Source: Bacteroidaceae bacterium
Lineage (GTDB): Bacteria; Bacteroidota; Bacteroidia; Bacteroidales; Bacteroidaceae
Length of the DNA: 64,000 nt
Assembly (NCBI GenBank): GCA_017525235.1
Contig: JAFXTC010000044.1
Span: 1 to 64,000 of the forward strand
Reading direction: 5' to 3'
Shown: one piece after another, positions 35,144-44,395 of the stretch
How positions within the stretch are numbered: position 1 is the stretch's first letter
Layout: every line of letters starts with the position of its first letter
Notes under the pieces: generated by a model
Databases searched by the model: none
What the model was told of the DNA's origin: nothing
The model's input: the letters and a program-made list of their open reading frames with translations, nothing else
Translations under genes and position numbers: made by a program

Positions 35144-38100
35144 TTACTCATCATAGATGAAATCCTTCACAAGTTTTAATGTTACTTGTACTTCTGTCGG
35201 ACGATCGAGAGAGTATTCAATGTAACGATGATTGCCAGGCGAATCGGAACCTGAGACATCGTACTTCCATGAGAAGAACCAGTCGCTAAACGTCAGACCA
35301 CTTGACTCATCGCCTTTGATTCGCATATTACGCTCATAGCGGTCGTCTTCCCAGTAACTATTGTTATCATCCTTATACACTCCATCTGCATGATCTAACT
35401 CCCAGCCTTCGTCATAGTTGGCATCATACAGGCTGATGCCGTTGGCCTCAACTCTTGCTACCTCCAACTCGGATTTCTCGTTGTTATCACCATAGATGGA
35501 TGAGGTATTGTTGCTTATCTTAAGGTTGGTAACAACAACATTTCCCTCCTCAACTTTATCCCAATTTGGTATATTGAAAGAGTACTGAATATCCTTGGTG
35601 GTTATTCCATCCTTTGTAACATCAGTATATTGTCCTGAGACATGCATCACGTTTCCTTCCCGTACCATTTTTATTCTTTCGGGATCGTAATTAGCGAAAG
35701 CAGATAGTCCTGGAATACGAGCTGATCCGTCCTCGCTGGAACGAGCTACTGCTCGAGCTTGAAGAGAGAAATCAATGATCTTAACCTCATATTTATTGGT
35801 TGATGCTTTCTGAGTGATGTTTACTGTCAATAATGTTACTGTGGCTCCAGATGCATCTGTACCCGTAACGGTGGCGGTCATGTTTTTCTTCGTTGACAAG
35901 CGGTTCGGGTCTATCCACAGATACAGATATTCTTTTCCATCAAACATCCAATTGTACTGCTCCAGCTCAGCGTAAACAGCGTTGTTGTTGGCTTTGGCTT
36001 TCCGATTAGTACAGGAGTTCTCCGGTACAACAAAGTCGTAGTGTCCTCCCAAATGTCCTATTTCAATATTATAGACTCCGTCGGTGTGCGGTCCGGGGTC
36101 TTCGCCTGTGCCTTCCTGCTCAACGTCGAAGCCGCCATAGACTATCTCGCCGTCAATGGACTTGCCCTCTATGCGCACCATGTTGCCGCGCTTGCCGGGA
36201 TTCTTGTTCTCATCCATCGTGATGATAACCTTGTTGCCCGAGAGTGTACCGTGAATCTCCGGACTGGAAGCAGGAATCTTCAGCTTCAGGTCGGTAAGGT
36301 TGGTCTCCTTGATGGTCACGGTCTTGGTACCGCCCTCCTTGGGGAAGGTAAGTTTCTCAGGTTCCAGTATTATGTAGGCGCGTGACTGAATAACTACGAT
36401 GCTGTCTTCGGCAAGCACCTCGCTACCCCTAAAATTCCAACCATCAAAGTGAATTACGGCACGACGTTCTCGCATGCCTTCGGGCAGGTCGTCCCAATGG
36501 AAACTAACCATGCATTCATCGGGCTGCCAATTAACATTGGTAATCCAGTCTGCAGTGGTGCTCGCATCAACAACCCTCATATTGGGTACAACATTCACTT
36601 CATAGAAGCCTACGTATTCACCTCTTACATAACCGCCCCTTTCGCCAAGTCTCACAATACGTTGGCCGATATCGAAACGGGCTGCCTCGCGGGTGAACGT
36701 CCTTGGGCAGTCCACTACCACCTCATTATGTGCAAATGGAATCCACACAATCGGATAGACGGTATATTTCACGGGCTTGCCTTTCCCGGGGTCGATTGCG
36801 AAGTTGTTGTAGTAAGTGCCATTCTGGTAATACGCGATGCCTTTTTCGAACATCTCAGGACCGTACCATGGCAGATTATTCTGATTGTCCACAACATTTC
36901 TGTCTTCATCTAAAACAACGAAACCAACATTGGTATTGATGAACATCTTGCGGTCGATGCCAGAAGTAAATCGGTACATATAGGGCTTTTCAGGCTTCTC
37001 GTCTGAATTTAACTTCACATCCAATCCTTTGATGTCGGGCACAAAGTAGCGTGGTACAGACTGTCTGCTTATCTCCCAGGTGTCACCGAGCTTCCATTTG
37101 CCCAAGCTCAGTTCGGCTGTAGCCTTGGCATAAGCTATCGGTTTTACGGAGCCATTGTCTCTCAAATCCTTGTATTTTTCAATCAGAAGGTCAATTTTCC
37201 CCTCGTCCAAGTCGCTGTCATTACCGAACAATGATTTCCATGGGCATTTGACTTCCACCTTGGCACCAATATCGAAGCCCAGCGCTGCCTTGAAGTTGAC
37301 TTTACCGTCGCTGGCATAGTTCGACAGATACTTCTTGATGAATTCGGGCATTGGAGTGGATTTCTCCAGAGGCAATGACAGTTTGGTCTCTGCCTTGGCA
37401 TAAACACCCATCCCAAAACTCATCTGTTCGGGCAACAACAAGCCGTATGTAAGTTGGTTCATTTGAGTGCTCACCATAACGGTATCCTTCAGCACATCGG
37501 TGTGCGAATTGACTTGTGGGTCTAATACTATTCCACCGACAGCTGTCTGCTCAATGTTATTCGAACTCATGGCCATGAAGTTGGTGGTGCGAGTTTGGGT
37601 CTGTTTAATGAGATCGAATTGGAACCCCGTCATAGAGGCCTCCATAAACAGACCTGCGCCTAAATCAATCTGAAATTTGCCTATCTCAACCTTTTTAGAC
37701 TTGCCAAAGCCTACCTCAAAACGACTGTTCAGCGTACCGGAAAGTGATGCAAATATATTCTTTTCGATATCCCAGACACTGCGTTGGTCGAAATGGAATC
37801 CCGTGAACGGTGAGAGGAACAGGCAGGCACGGTACTTCAGTTTCGGAATTAAGTTTAGGTTGATGCTACCGGTAAGGTCGGCAGAGATGCTTACGGGGGC
37901 TTCGTCGGGAGTGGAAATAACAGAATTGCTCAACGTAAGGTATCTACTGAAGTAAGGCACCTGTATATCTCGCTCTGGCACATCCACCGTTATGCCGTCA
38001 AGGCCATTTGCCTCCATGCCCTCGGCAAAATGTTCCTTGGTATAAACATTACCTGTGGTATTGGCAGCCTCCTTAACAACAACCTGTTCATAGATGTCGG

Positions 38101-38695
38101 TCAATGATGTAGGTTCAGTAACTACCAGCCAGCCATAATTACCGTCAACAGGCTCCTGCAGATATTCCGACACAATAACCTTACCGGCAAAACCGTTGGG
38201 TATTCGAGCCTGAATGTGTTCCACACCATTTTCAACTATCACACCATCAATATAAATTTTATCTCCCACTTTGGGAACACTTTGTTGCGGAACAGACTGG
38301 CTAAGGATGATGTACCAATCCTGATCGCTTGCTATGATGTTGGAGAATAAATCGTTGCGCACCTTCACATCAGACTTTAGCTTGGTCTCGGGTGTTACGA
38401 ACGAGACGGAGTCGATGGCAGAAAGGGGGATGCGGTAACATGTGTCGGCAGTATAGATCTCCTGTACCACATAGTCTTCCTGCTCTACACCGAGCGTATC
38501 TATACGACTGTAATCAAAACCGGTAATCTCACCAAAGAAAAAGAAGTTGAACTTCCCGTCGTTGCGGAAGATGTACAGTGCATCCTGCGTCTGGGCGAAA
38601 GATGAATTGAGAATTGAGAATTGAAAATTGAAAATTAAGAGCAGGAATGCCATGCGCCAGCTGCGGTGCAGCCAATTATATATTGTCTGTCTCAT
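35144..38695 (-). CDS. Large secreted protein with BACON-like domains
   Basis: A 1183-residue protein with a signal peptide whose hydrophobic core (LIFNFQFSILNSSFAQ) is encoded by an intergenic-type repeat at 38603-38640. After a TonB-like N-terminal strand region and a long beta-rich middle come two BACON-like immunoglobulin domains, about 707-751 (TTADWITNVNW) and about 768-858 (LTFPKEGGTKTVTI ... FDVEQEG), then further beta domains. BACON domains are common in Bacteroidales surface glycan-binding proteins, but the ligand is unknown. No sorting tail is evident. It overlaps the upstream 173-residue gene by four bases (ATGA), so the two are translationally coupled. Confidence 0.7.
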   Translation of the reverse strand: MRQTIYNWLHRSWRMAFLLLIFNFQFSILNSSFAQTQDALYIFRNDGKFNFFFFGEITGFDYSRIDTLGVEQEDYVVQEIYTADTCYRIPLSAIDSVSFVTPETKLKSDVKVRNDLFSNIIASDQDWYIILSQSVPQQSVPKVGDKIYIDGVIVENGVEHIQARIPNGFAGKVIVSEYLQEPVDGNYGWLVVTEPTSLTDIYEQVVVKEAANTTGNVYTKEHFAEGMEANGLDGITVDVPERDIQVPYFSRYLTLSNSVISTPDEAPVSISADLTGSINLNLIPKLKYRACLFLSPFTGFHFDQRSVWDIEKNIFASLSGTLNSRFEVGFGKSKKVEIGKFQIDLGAGLFMEASMTGFQFDLIKQTQTRTTNFMAMSSNNIEQTAVGGIVLDPQVNSHTDVLKDTVMVSTQMNQLTYGLLLPEQMSFGMGVYAKAETKLSLPLEKSTPMPEFIKKYLSNYASDGKVNFKAALGFDIGAKVEVKCPWKSLFGNDSDLDEGKIDLLIEKYKDLRDNGSVKPIAYAKATAELSLGKWKLGDTWEISRQSVPRYFVPDIKGLDVKLNSDEKPEKPYMYRFTSGIDRKMFINTNVGFVVLDEDRNVVDNQNNLPWYGPEMFEKGIAYYQNGTYYNNFAIDPGKGKPVKYTVYPIVWIPFAHNEVVVDCPRTFTREAARFDIGQRIVRLGERGGYVRGEYVGFYEVNVVPNMRVVDASTTADWITNVNWQPDECMVSFHWDDLPEGMRERRAVIHFDGWNFRGSEVLAEDSIVVIQSRAYIILEPEKLTFPKEGGTKTVTIKETNLTDLKLKIPASSPEIHGTLSGNKVIITMDENKNPGKRGNMVRIEGKSIDGEIVYGGFDVEQEGTGEDPGPHTDGVYNIEIGHLGGHYDFVVPENSCTNRKAKANNNAVYAELEQYNWMFDGKEYLYLWIDPNRLSTKKNMTATVTGTDASGATVTLLTVNITQKASTNKYEVKIIDFSLQARAVARSSEDGSARIPGLSAFANYDPERIKMVREGNVMHVSGQYTDVTKDGITTKDIQYSFNIPNWDKVEEGNVVVTNLKISNNTSSIYGDNNEKSELEVARVEANGISLYDANYDEGWELDHADGVYKDDNNSYWEDDRYERNMRIKGDESSGLTFSDWFFSWKYDVSGSDSPGNHRYIEYSLDRPTEVQVTLKLVKDFIYDE
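38603..38640 (-). repeat. Simple repeat encoding a signal-peptide core
   Basis: On the plus strand this reads as GAATTGA/GAATTGA/GAAAATT-type tandem heptamers, the same type as in spacers here (for example 47220-47268). On the minus strand it encodes the hydrophobic core of the signal peptide of the 1183-residue protein. Confidence 0.8.
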
Positions 38696-39210
38696 CGCTT
38701 CGTGATTTTAGTGGTTAACTTTCCTGCTTTCAAGAGATACACGCCAGGGGTCAGGCCCGAAAGCGACAGCCTGTAGTCACCCGATGTCTGCGGAGGGAGC
38801 TGCTGCAGGAGCTTGCCGTCGAGCGAATAAATGCCCACAGGCTGTCCCGCCTCTACATTACTTATTATGATAGTGCCGTCGTCCTGATAGCTGACAGGCA
38901 GCTGATCTCGCTGTGGGGCACTGATAGCATCGGGATCGTCCACCTGTTCGTAGGTGAAGCGTTGCACATTGGCAAGGGGAATGGATGATATCGACCACTC
39001 TGATGCAGGTATGTCAGGGCTAACAAACATAACCACCAGATTGGTGCCCGAAAACATCATCTGCGGTTTTCTGTTCAGTAATACGTATGTAGTTTTGGCA
39101 CCGTCCTTGGTCCAAATCACCAACGCATTAGCCTTGTTATCCTCGAAGGCCATCATGGGTAGGGCCAGCAGCAAGGCAAAAAGGCAAAGGAGAATCTTTC
39201 TTGTCTTCAT
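38692..39210 (-). CDS. Small secreted protein with C-terminal sorting-type tail
   Basis: A 172-residue protein, start at 39210 (MKTRKILLCLFALLLALPMMAF), where a signal peptide begins; an upstream frame extension to 39273 overlaps the promoter and is rejected. After a short beta-domain (about 25-110), the C-terminal 70 residues form a typical sorting domain: VGIYSLDGKLL ... GLTPGVYLLKAGKLTTKITK. It shares an ATGA overlap with the 1183-residue gene. The two may form a secreted pair. No family name recognised. Confidence 0.72.
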   Translation of the reverse strand: MKTRKILLCLFALLLALPMMAFEDNKANALVIWTKDGAKTTYVLLNRKPQMMFSGTNLVVMFVSPDIPASEWSISSIPLANVQRFTYEQVDDPDAISAPQRDQLPVSYQDDGTIIISNVEAGQPVGIYSLDGKLLQQLPPQTSGDYRLSLSGLTPGVYLLKAGKLTTKITKR

Positions 39211-39247
39211 AAGCTGAAAAGATGTAGTTTTTATGGTTATTTTGCTG

Positions 39248-39278
39248 CAAATATACAAATTATGTGATAACAAGCAAA
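39248..39278 (-). promoter_or_regulatory. Promoter of the 39210-35144 operon
   Basis: On the minus strand TATATTTG (39248-39255) and TTTG (39275-39278) match the -7 and -33 boxes with a 19-base spacing. It lies about 38 bases before the chosen start. Confidence 0.7.
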
Positions 39279-39382
39279 AAAAAACCTTATATTTTTATTT
39301 TGCTTTTCGCTCACTTGATCGTAACTTTGAACCTGCTACGCAGTCTCGAAGATAGGCGGCACCTCGGAAATGCTCAAATAAA

Positions 39383-39414
39383 TTTGGCATTTTACTCGGT
39401 TTGCACTATCTTTG
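39383..39414 (+). promoter_or_regulatory. Promoter of the GH84 gene
   Basis: TTTG (39383-39386) and TATCTTTG (39407-39414) match the -33 and -7 boxes with a 20-base spacing, 25 bases before the ATG. It faces away from the 39210 operon promoter. Confidence 0.75.
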
Positions 39415-39438
39415 CAAACAGAAAAAGGATAAAACACT

Positions 39439-42400
39439 ATGAGAATTACACAAAGAGTTATCTTGATGCTTACCATGCTCGTATGCATGGGGGCAGAAGC
39501 ACAAATGCATAAGGTGGTTACAGAAAACAATCCCTACGGTATCTACCCGGTGCCGCACCAGACACAAACCTTCAGACAGACGGCTACCGTAACAAAGACG
39601 GTGAACATCATCTGCGACGATGACATCGACCAGTATACACGCGACCGTGCCGCTCAGATTCTGGAGGAACATGGGAAAACGCCAGCGTTTATCCCAATTG
39701 ATAATGGACAATTGATAATGGATAATGAACACGCTATCCTGCGTCTGGGAACATTTGGCAACGATAATACTCAACTTTGCCACTACGTTCTCGCGTCCCG
39801 CTCGCGACCCCTTCGGCGTTCAACTTTAAATTTTGAATTCCCCTCTGGTAAGTACGACCGACATTACATCACCATACAACGTCAGGAGGAAACGGAACTG
39901 GCCGACATACAGATTGTTGGCGAGAATACCGATGCCACATTCTATGGCCTTGCTTCGCTGGAGCAGATTCTGGATATCGATGCCGAGACCCTTGTCTGCG
40001 GTGAGATTCTGGACTATGCCGACGTGAAGAACCGAGGCATCATAGAGGGTTACTACGGAGTGCCTTACAGTGCCGAGGTGACGAAGGACCTGTTCCGCTT
40101 CATGGCCAGATATAAGCTGAACATGTACATGTACGGTGCCAAGAGCGACCCCTACCAATCGCAGAAATGGGCCGACTCGTACCCCACAAGCATCACGACA
40201 CAGCAACGCGAGTTGGGCTACCTGTCGCAGAGCATGCTGCGCGACATCACAGAGGTGGCGCACCAGTGTAAGGTGAACTTCATCTGGGCCATACACCCAG
40301 GCTCGAGCTTCACTAATGCGAGCGACAACACGGTGGTGACAAAGATCATGACCAAGTTCCAGAACATGTACAAGCTTGGCGTGCGCCAGTTCGGTCTGTG
40401 CGTGGATGATGTGGGCATACCCTCCGACGAAGCGTCGCTCAAACTGAATGCCGACCGCATAACGGAGCTGCAAAACAAGATTGACCAGGAGTGGAACGTG
40501 GAGGGTGCAGCCCCTGCCGACACGGTGAAGCCCCTGAACGTGGTGCCGCAGCTGTATGCCCTGTCGTGGGTGAGCACCGAACAGTGCCAGAGTTTCTACA
40601 AAGCGTTGAGAAGCACACCCGAGAAGGTGGACTTCTACATCACAGGACAGAAAACATGGACGGTTCCCAACAGCAGCGACCTTCAGCTGGTGAAAGGCTA
40701 TCTGGGCAGGGATGTGTCGTGGTGGTGGAACTACGTCTGCAACGATCAGGATCCGACGAAGCTCTTCCCGCTCGACACCTACTCGAACTTCAGCGTTCAC
40801 CCGCGTATCAGCAGCTCGTCACAACTCGAAGCCAACCTGCAAGGAGCACAGACCATCCTTATCAATCCTATGCAGCAGGGCGAGGTATCGAAGATCGCAC
40901 TCTTCAGCATAGGCGACTACACCTGGAACACAGCCGGATTCGACAACAAGAGTTCGTGGGAAGCTGCCCTTCCCGCTGTGGTAGGCAAGGAACATGGCGA
41001 TGCCCTGCGTCGTCTGGCTCCCTATCTAAACTACTTCGATGCCACGGCCTTCGGCACGCTCTCCAATCGATTCAAAACGGCAATAGAGAAAGGAAACGCC
41101 CCAACCGAGGCCATGCAGACAGAGATTAAGGACATCCTGACTGCCTGTCAGGACCTGCACAGCCTGGAGACATCGGAACGCGAGAGCAACCGCCTCTTCT
41201 ACAAGGATGTAGAACCCTGGCTCCTGAAGCTGGAGACGATGGCGCAGGAGATTGCCAAGCTCACGGAACTGGTGGTGCAACCCAACGAAGATGACAAGTG
41301 GGAAACCTTCATGAAGGAAATGAACTACGTGAAGGGGCTCAATACCGATTCGCGCTTTGCCTTCAACATACTGACGGGCATGGGCAGCAGCATCAAGCTA
41401 TCGACCCGCTACGCAGAACCTGCACAGGAGAGCATGATGCCCTTCGTGGAATGGTTCTCGGAGAATGCGCTTGGCAAAGACTTTTTTACCAGTCCGTACG
41501 CCATCACAGCCAAATTTATCTGCAACCGTGACGATGCGAAAGGCAGCGCCAGTCTGCTCAGTACCACCGGTTCGGCCTACATCACACTGTCGCAACCCGC
41601 TGTGCTGTCGCAAGGCGACTATGTGGGCATCTCGCTGCCCCGTGCCACACGTCTGGAGAACATTGCAATAGCCGAAACCATCTGGGAACACTACGAAGTG
41701 CTCTGGTCGGTCAACGGCAAGCAATGGACGAACCTGCAGAAGGACGAAACATTCCCCACAACGCACATCAAATACATCGTTGTTATGAACCCATCGGGCG
41801 AGACACGCTATCTTAGCCTCACAAAGGCTGAGTTCGCCCTGACGCTTCCTATTAGGGTTAAGCCACTGTCGGCCACCACGCCACAAAGCAGCTCAGGATT
41901 CTACGACGGACATACCGAGAAGTACCTGATTGACGGTGACTACAGCACTTGGACCTGCATCCGTCGTAATCAGGAGGACGGCGATGCCTACACCGTAAGG
42001 CTCAGGAAATCGATGCCCATAAACGATGTGCGCATCTGCATGGGAACGGTGAACGGCGACTACATGACAGCCGGTCTGGTGCAGCTCTCGGAGGACGGAA
42101 AGACATGGGAGAACATTCCCATCAGCGGCACCACAGTGACCAACTACACCCTTACGCACAAGAAGAATGTGAAGTACAACGACGAGATGACCTACTGCGA
42201 CTTCGACGGCAAGGGAAAGACCGCTCGCTATGTGCGTCTGTACTTGTCTACACCCAACACCTCCAACTGGCTCCGCATCTACGAGATAGAGGTTAACGGA
42301 CGCCAGTACGAGGAAGCCAACCAGGGCCTTGCCGTAGGAAGTTCGGGCACGACAATCGAGGAGCTGACCGATGGCCTAGGTGCCACAGGCTATCCCAGTG

Positions 42401-42861
42401 CATTTTCCGGAACACAGACGTACATCACGTGGAACCTGCGTTCGCAGCAGCCTGCCAAGAGCCTCACCTTCTATATGGATGGCAGCCAGAAGACAGATGC
42501 AAAAGTAAGCGTCACAACAGACAATGAAACTTGGGAGGAGTTGGGCACGCTCTCGGGCTACATCAACCATTTCGACCTCACCTCCTACCCCTTAGCCGTC
42601 GCCATAAAGGTAAGCTGGCGCTCGAAGGCTCCCTACATCAACGAGATCGTAGAGGAAACAGAAGAGGGAACAATTGAGGTGACGGGAATTGAACCAATTG
42701 ATAATGGACAATTGATAATTGATAATTGTACAACCGCCGTTTACGACCTTACAGGAAGAAAGGTAACAGATTTAAGCACAGGCAATTCTCAACTTTCAAC
42801 CTTCAACTTTCAATTTAAGAAGGGAATTTATATTATCGAGGGGAAAAAGGTACTTTTTTAG
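39439..42861 (+). CDS. GH84 beta-N-acetylglucosaminidase with discoidin domains
   Basis: A secreted 1140-residue hydrolase of N-acetylglucosamine from glycoconjugates (O-GlcNAcase/hyaluronidase-like family 84). Signal peptide 1-22; N-terminal GH20b-like domain to about 180; GH84 barrel about 190-480 with GIIEGYYGVPYS, FIWAIHPG and the catalytic Asp pair in LCVDDVG (Asp323-Asp324); a helical region; two discoidin-like domains (about 830-960 and 970-1095); sorting tail YDLTGRKV...KKGIYIIEGKK. Three repeat-type insertions are translated in frame: 39694-39735, about 39793-39838, and 42694-42729 with another stretch at 42787-42818. The first and third share a 26-base identical sequence. Catalytic motifs are intact, so activity is expected. 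It may act on mucin or host glycans. Confidence 0.88.
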   Translation: MRITQRVILMLTMLVCMGAEAQMHKVVTENNPYGIYPVPHQTQTFRQTATVTKTVNIICDDDIDQYTRDRAAQILEEHGKTPAFIPIDNGQLIMDNEHAILRLGTFGNDNTQLCHYVLASRSRPLRRSTLNFEFPSGKYDRHYITIQRQEETELADIQIVGENTDATFYGLASLEQILDIDAETLVCGEILDYADVKNRGIIEGYYGVPYSAEVTKDLFRFMARYKLNMYMYGAKSDPYQSQKWADSYPTSITTQQRELGYLSQSMLRDITEVAHQCKVNFIWAIHPGSSFTNASDNTVVTKIMTKFQNMYKLGVRQFGLCVDDVGIPSDEASLKLNADRITELQNKIDQEWNVEGAAPADTVKPLNVVPQLYALSWVSTEQCQSFYKALRSTPEKVDFYITGQKTWTVPNSSDLQLVKGYLGRDVSWWWNYVCNDQDPTKLFPLDTYSNFSVHPRISSSSQLEANLQGAQTILINPMQQGEVSKIALFSIGDYTWNTAGFDNKSSWEAALPAVVGKEHGDALRRLAPYLNYFDATAFGTLSNRFKTAIEKGNAPTEAMQTEIKDILTACQDLHSLETSERESNRLFYKDVEPWLLKLETMAQEIAKLTELVVQPNEDDKWETFMKEMNYVKGLNTDSRFAFNILTGMGSSIKLSTRYAEPAQESMMPFVEWFSENALGKDFFTSPYAITAKFICNRDDAKGSASLLSTTGSAYITLSQPAVLSQGDYVGISLPRATRLENIAIAETIWEHYEVLWSVNGKQWTNLQKDETFPTTHIKYIVVMNPSGETRYLSLTKAEFALTLPIRVKPLSATTPQSSSGFYDGHTEKYLIDGDYSTWTCIRRNQEDGDAYTVRLRKSMPINDVRICMGTVNGDYMTAGLVQLSEDGKTWENIPISGTTVTNYTLTHKKNVKYNDEMTYCDFDGKGKTARYVRLYLSTPNTSNWLRIYEIEVNGRQYEEANQGLAVGSSGTTIEELTDGLGATGYPSAFSGTQTYITWNLRSQQPAKSLTFYMDGSQKTDAKVSVTTDNETWEELGTLSGYINHFDLTSYPLAVAIKVSWRSKAPYINEIVEETEEGTIEVTGIEPIDNGQLIIDNCTTAVYDLTGRKVTDLSTGNSQLSTFNFQFKKGIYIIEGKKVLF

Positions 42862-42892
42862 TGAAGAGTGAAAAGTGAAAAATGAAAGTTAC

Positions 42893-42930
42893 AAAACCCC
42901 TTCCTCGAGCATGCCGGGGAAGGGGTTTTT
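42893..42930 (+). terminator. Terminator between GH84 and the TlpA-like gene
   Basis: A 12-bp stem (AAAACCCCTTCC / GGAAGGGGTTTT) with a 13-base loop and a T-run. It lies between convergent genes and could serve both strands. Confidence 0.88.
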
Positions 42931-42939
42931 GGTTAGCGG

Positions 42940-44034
42940 TTATTCGCCTAACAACTCATCCATCTTTTTCATGAGGGCATCACCGCGTAAGTCCTTGTCT
43001 ATGATGATGCCGTCCTGACCCACGAGGAGTGAGCGGGGAATACCGATGATACCATAGACCTTGGCAGCCTCGCAGCTCCAGCCCTTCAGGTCAGACATAT
43101 TGAGCCACTTTATACCATATTCTTCAATGGCAGCTTTCCAGTTCTCTTCCTTGCTATCGAAGGAAACACCTACCACCTCAAAACCTTTGTCGTGATACTT
43201 TTCCCAGACGGCTTTCACGTTGGGAAGCTCAGCGCAGCAAGGACCGCACCAACTTGCCCAGAAGTCAACGAAGGTATAACGGTTATTGGGTATAACGTCC
43301 GACAGGCTCAGTTCACCGCCCTCGGGAGTGGCCATCTTCAAGTCGGTATATTCACGACCTGGTTTGGTGCGCATCTGACCGTCAACAAGGTCTCCAATGA
43401 GATTTGACCAGAAGTTGTCAGGGAAGTTCTTGCGTATCTCATGACAAGTCTCCTCGATATATTCGGGGTACCAATACAGCTGGAATTCGCGCAGCAGGTA
43501 TATGCCAAGCATGTCGTTGGTATGGCGACTCAGGAAAGCAGCCTGACATTGAGCCTGCTCTTTCCATACGTTAATCTGTTCCTGGTGGAGTGAATCACGC
43601 TCCTCGTCGGTCTGTGCTTTCTCTATCTTTTCCCAATAAGGATTTGCCTTCTCGTTAAACATTGCAACGGCATCGTAATAAGCCTTGATGCTGTCGTTAA
43701 GCGGTGTACCGGTGGGGTATGTCTCGTCTACACCTTCCAGGGGAATGTTCAGTGTGATGTCTCCAGGCTCACAGATAACACGATAGAAATCGCGGTCGCC
43801 TTCGCCATAATAAACACGCAGGATGCAGGCACTGTCCACTTTGCCTGCCCAAGTGTAATTGCCGTCAACCACGGGAACCTTAGCAAGCAACGTATCGCCG
43901 TTATCGTTAAGCATTGCCGCAATGCGGAGGCTGTCGACTTTGCGTTCTACTGTACCAGAAATGGTAATGCTGTTGTTTTTGCAGGCTACCAGCATCATGG
44001 CTGCTGCAGCCCAAAGGATGTGTGTTTTTTTCAT
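42940..44034 (-). CDS. TlpA-like thioredoxin lipoprotein with DUF4369
   Basis: A 364-residue periplasm-facing lipoprotein (Cys18 of the lipobox MMLVAC). A DUF4369 domain covers about 22-120, a helical linker follows, and a TlpA/AhpC-type thioredoxin fold fills about 225-364 with the redox motif WCGPC (Cys263, Cys266). It probably reduces or exchanges disulfides of exported proteins or apocytochromes; the substrate is unknown. Bacteroidales carry many paralogues of this type. It is a single-gene unit. Confidence 0.88.
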   Translation of the reverse strand: MKKTHILWAAAAMMLVACKNNSITISGTVERKVDSLRIAAMLNDNGDTLLAKVPVVDGNYTWAGKVDSACILRVYYGEGDRDFYRVICEPGDITLNIPLEGVDETYPTGTPLNDSIKAYYDAVAMFNEKANPYWEKIEKAQTDEERDSLHQEQINVWKEQAQCQAAFLSRHTNDMLGIYLLREFQLYWYPEYIEETCHEIRKNFPDNFWSNLIGDLVDGQMRTKPGREYTDLKMATPEGGELSLSDVIPNNRYTFVDFWASWCGPCCAELPNVKAVWEKYHDKGFEVVGVSFDSKEENWKAAIEEYGIKWLNMSDLKGWSCEAAKVYGIIGIPRSLLVGQDGIIIDKDLRGDALMKKMDELLGE

Positions 44035-44066
44035 ATCATTTATGCGTTATTATATTCTTCGTGGTA

Positions 44067-44074
44067 CAAAGCTA
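44067..44074 (-). promoter_or_regulatory. -7 box for the TlpA-like gene
   Basis: TAGCTTTG on the minus strand matches TAnnTTTG, 32 bases before the ATG. No -33 TTTG at the standard distance. Confidence 0.5.
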
Positions 44075-44128
44075 CAACTTTTCTCTTAACATCGTGCGAA
44101 GAAAATGATATTTTAAGAATATTTAGTA

Positions 44129-44335
44129 TTACGGTTCCCCTATCACCTTTACTATTTTGGCAACCTGAGCAGTGGTGAAGCAGCGTGATTTTTGGGCTGC
44201 AAGAGGGCGAAGCACAGGATTAAGCCTTAACCACGACATGAGTTTCCTGTATGCCGACTGGGGCATTACCCCGGGGCAATACAACTGGGCCAGTTCCGTA
44301 CGCCCGTAACATCTTATTCTGAATGATTGTTCCAT
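44129..44335 (-). CDS. DUF4248 family protein
   Basis: A 68-residue basic protein starting MEQSFRIRCYGRTELAQLY and containing the family's RTELAQLY-P and ...FTTAQV-x-x-IV segments; it matches the short DUF4248 family of Bacteroidales, which resembles a winged-helix or DNA-binding fold and has no known function. In many Bacteroidales it sits beside an HU-like protein, a smalltalk peptide and an amidase, probably in mobile or phage-like islands. Here the smalltalk gene is present, the others are missing. The start at 44335 is just 6 bases from the predicted -7 box, so the message may be nearly leaderless. Confidence 0.82.
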   Translation of the reverse strand: MEQSFRIRCYGRTELAQLYCPGVMPQSAYRKLMSWLRLNPVLRPLAAQKSRCFTTAQVAKIVKVIGEP

Positions 44336-44340
44336 AACCA

Positions 44341-44371
44341 CAAAGTTACGAAAAAAAAGCAAAATACCAAA
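44341..44371 (-). promoter_or_regulatory. Promoter of the DUF4248 gene
   Basis: On the minus strand TAACTTTG (44341-44348) and TTTG (44368-44371) match both boxes with 19-base spacing. Confidence 0.55.
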
Positions 44372-44395
44372 TTAAACAGTTTAATTTTTAGGTCT

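Noticed and set aside
39826..40800. 324-codon minus-strand open frame
   Set aside because: Antisense to the GH84 catalytic domain, which has clear active-site motifs.
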